This document shows positions 63,461-64,000 of a DNA stretch of 64,000 nucleotides, piece by piece. A model generated the notes under the pieces. It saw nothing but the letters and a program-made list of their open reading frames with translations, had not been told where the DNA came from and did not search any database. The DNA comes from Heteroscillospira sp050943935 (GTDB lineage: Bacteria > Bacillota > Clostridia > Oscillospirales > Oscillospiraceae). The stretch covers positions 62,001 through 126,000 of the forward strand of contig JBMNQC010000006.1 in assembly GCA_050943935.1 (NCBI GenBank). The letters run 5' to 3'. Every line of letters begins with the position of its first letter. The stretch's first letter is position 1. The translations under genes and the position numbers were made by a program.

Positions 63461-64000
63461 TCAGCAGAACTCCACGCCCGTCTCCGGGTCCATGGAGGCC
63501 ACGCGGGCCAGGCTCTCCACACGGATGCCCATATCCCGCACTATTTTTCCGCCCTCCTGGAAGGCTTTTTCAACGGCTATGCCCGCGCCCACCAGAGTAG
63601 CGCCGGAATCGCGCACCAGGCTGGACAGGCCTATGAGAGCCGCGCCCTTGGCCAGAAAGTCGTCTATAATAAGCACTCTGTCGCCGGGGTTCAGGAAATC
63701 CCGGGCCACAACTATGTCGTACACCGTACCGTGGGTAAAGGACTCCACCTTGGATGTGTAGACGCCGCCGTCTATATTCTTGGTCTTGGTCTTTTTGGCG
63801 AAAATGCAGGGACAGCCGAACTCCTTGGCCACAAACACAGCTATGCCTATGCCTGAGGCCTCAATGGTAAGTATTTTGTTTACGCCCTCGTCCTTATAAA
63901 GCCGGTGCCACTCTCTGGCCATGGCCTCGAACAGCTCCACATCCATCTGGTGGTTCAGAAAACTGTCCACCTTCAGCACATTGCCCGGGCGCACCTTACC
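63461..64000 (-). CDS. xpt: Xanthine phosphoribosyltransferase (5' partial)
   Basis: 179 codons are present and the frame is open to the window edge; the missing part is about a dozen N-terminal residues. GNVLKVDSFLNHQMDVELFEAM, TIEASGIGIAVFVAKEFG and the PRPP-binding VLIIDDFLAKGAALIGL are characteristic of Xpt, which converts xanthine and PRPP to XMP. A purine riboswitch is common upstream of xpt but would lie outside the window. The BMP-family gene follows. Confidence 0.93.
   Translation of the reverse strand, partial: GKVRPGNVLKVDSFLNHQMDVELFEAMAREWHRLYKDEGVNKILTIEASGIGIAVFVAKEFGCPCIFAKKTKTKNIDGGVYTSKVESFTHGTVYDIVVARDFLNPGDRVLIIDDFLAKGAALIGLSSLVRDSGATLVGAGIAVEKAFQEGGKIVRDMGIRVESLARVASMDPETGVEFC

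Noticed and set aside
62110..63600. Plus-strand open frame of 496 codons
   Set aside because: Mirror of the BMP-family gene; Gly/Val-rich low-complexity translation without features.

Overview
The window reads as chromosomal DNA of a Gram-positive, anaerobic clostridial bacterium, probably of the Oscillospirales. The support is S-layer-homology (SLH) proteins, ECF vitamin transporters, ferredoxin-type oxidoreductases, lipoproteins with acidic Ser/Pro/Glu linkers, GTG starts with tight ATGA/GTGA overlaps, and GC-rich genes with AT-rich gaps. The first kilobase is visibly more AT-rich and may be acquired DNA. No rRNA, tRNA or CRISPR array was recognised.

Region 1 (1-1081): the end of a flavin/ferredoxin gene and a PPC-domain gene, closed by a 28-bp perfect inverted repeat. 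Region 2 (1085-23598, minus strand): the most interesting part. A strong promoter, a long cobalamin riboswitch and tandem intrinsic terminators precede one long gene train: MoxR ATPase, DUF58, a transglutaminase-fold membrane protein lacking its Cys and Asp, a giant GLUG-repeat surface protein (about 2,990 residues, split by a frameshift), an SLH-anchored alpha-barrel protein, a DUF4430 protein, a Dph6-like ATP pyrophosphatase, EcfT, a TIM-barrel protein, a DUF2284 protein and an EcfA-EcfA'-EcfS fusion. The alpha barrel and DUF4430 match in fold class the two halves of vertebrate intrinsic factor/transcobalamin. I infer a B12-repressed surface system that captures corrinoids and hands them to a dedicated ECF transporter.

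Region 3 (23692-36987): a sodium-symporter-family transporter, two MGMT-family genes, shikimate kinase, a GntR/YtrA-ABC operon whose permease has an in-frame TAG, a MATE pump, a URO-D family protein, a cation diffusion facilitator, two CorC-like proteins and a SanA-like protein. Region 4 (36903-46207): a duplicated terminator-promoter cassette driving two small membrane proteins, a ClpE-like ATPase, CvpA, a DUF5711 protein, TruA, a general EcfA1-EcfA2-EcfT module and an RlmI-like methyltransferase.

Region 5 (46208-52701): lipoprotein, YfbR-like, ACT, UPF0210 and DUF896 genes, a small membrane-anchored protein and an aldo/keto reductase, with two of the three copies of a roughly 300-bp repeat that has hairpin ends. 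Region 6 (52824-61906): feoA-feoB, with feoB cut in frame by a 6,858-bp element flanked by CATGTGC. The element carries a branched-chain amino-acid-type ABC transporter and a large serine recombinase; its precise removal would restore a 663-residue FeoB. Region 7 (62134-64000): a BMP-family binding protein downstream of a truncated xanthine phosphoribosyltransferase gene.
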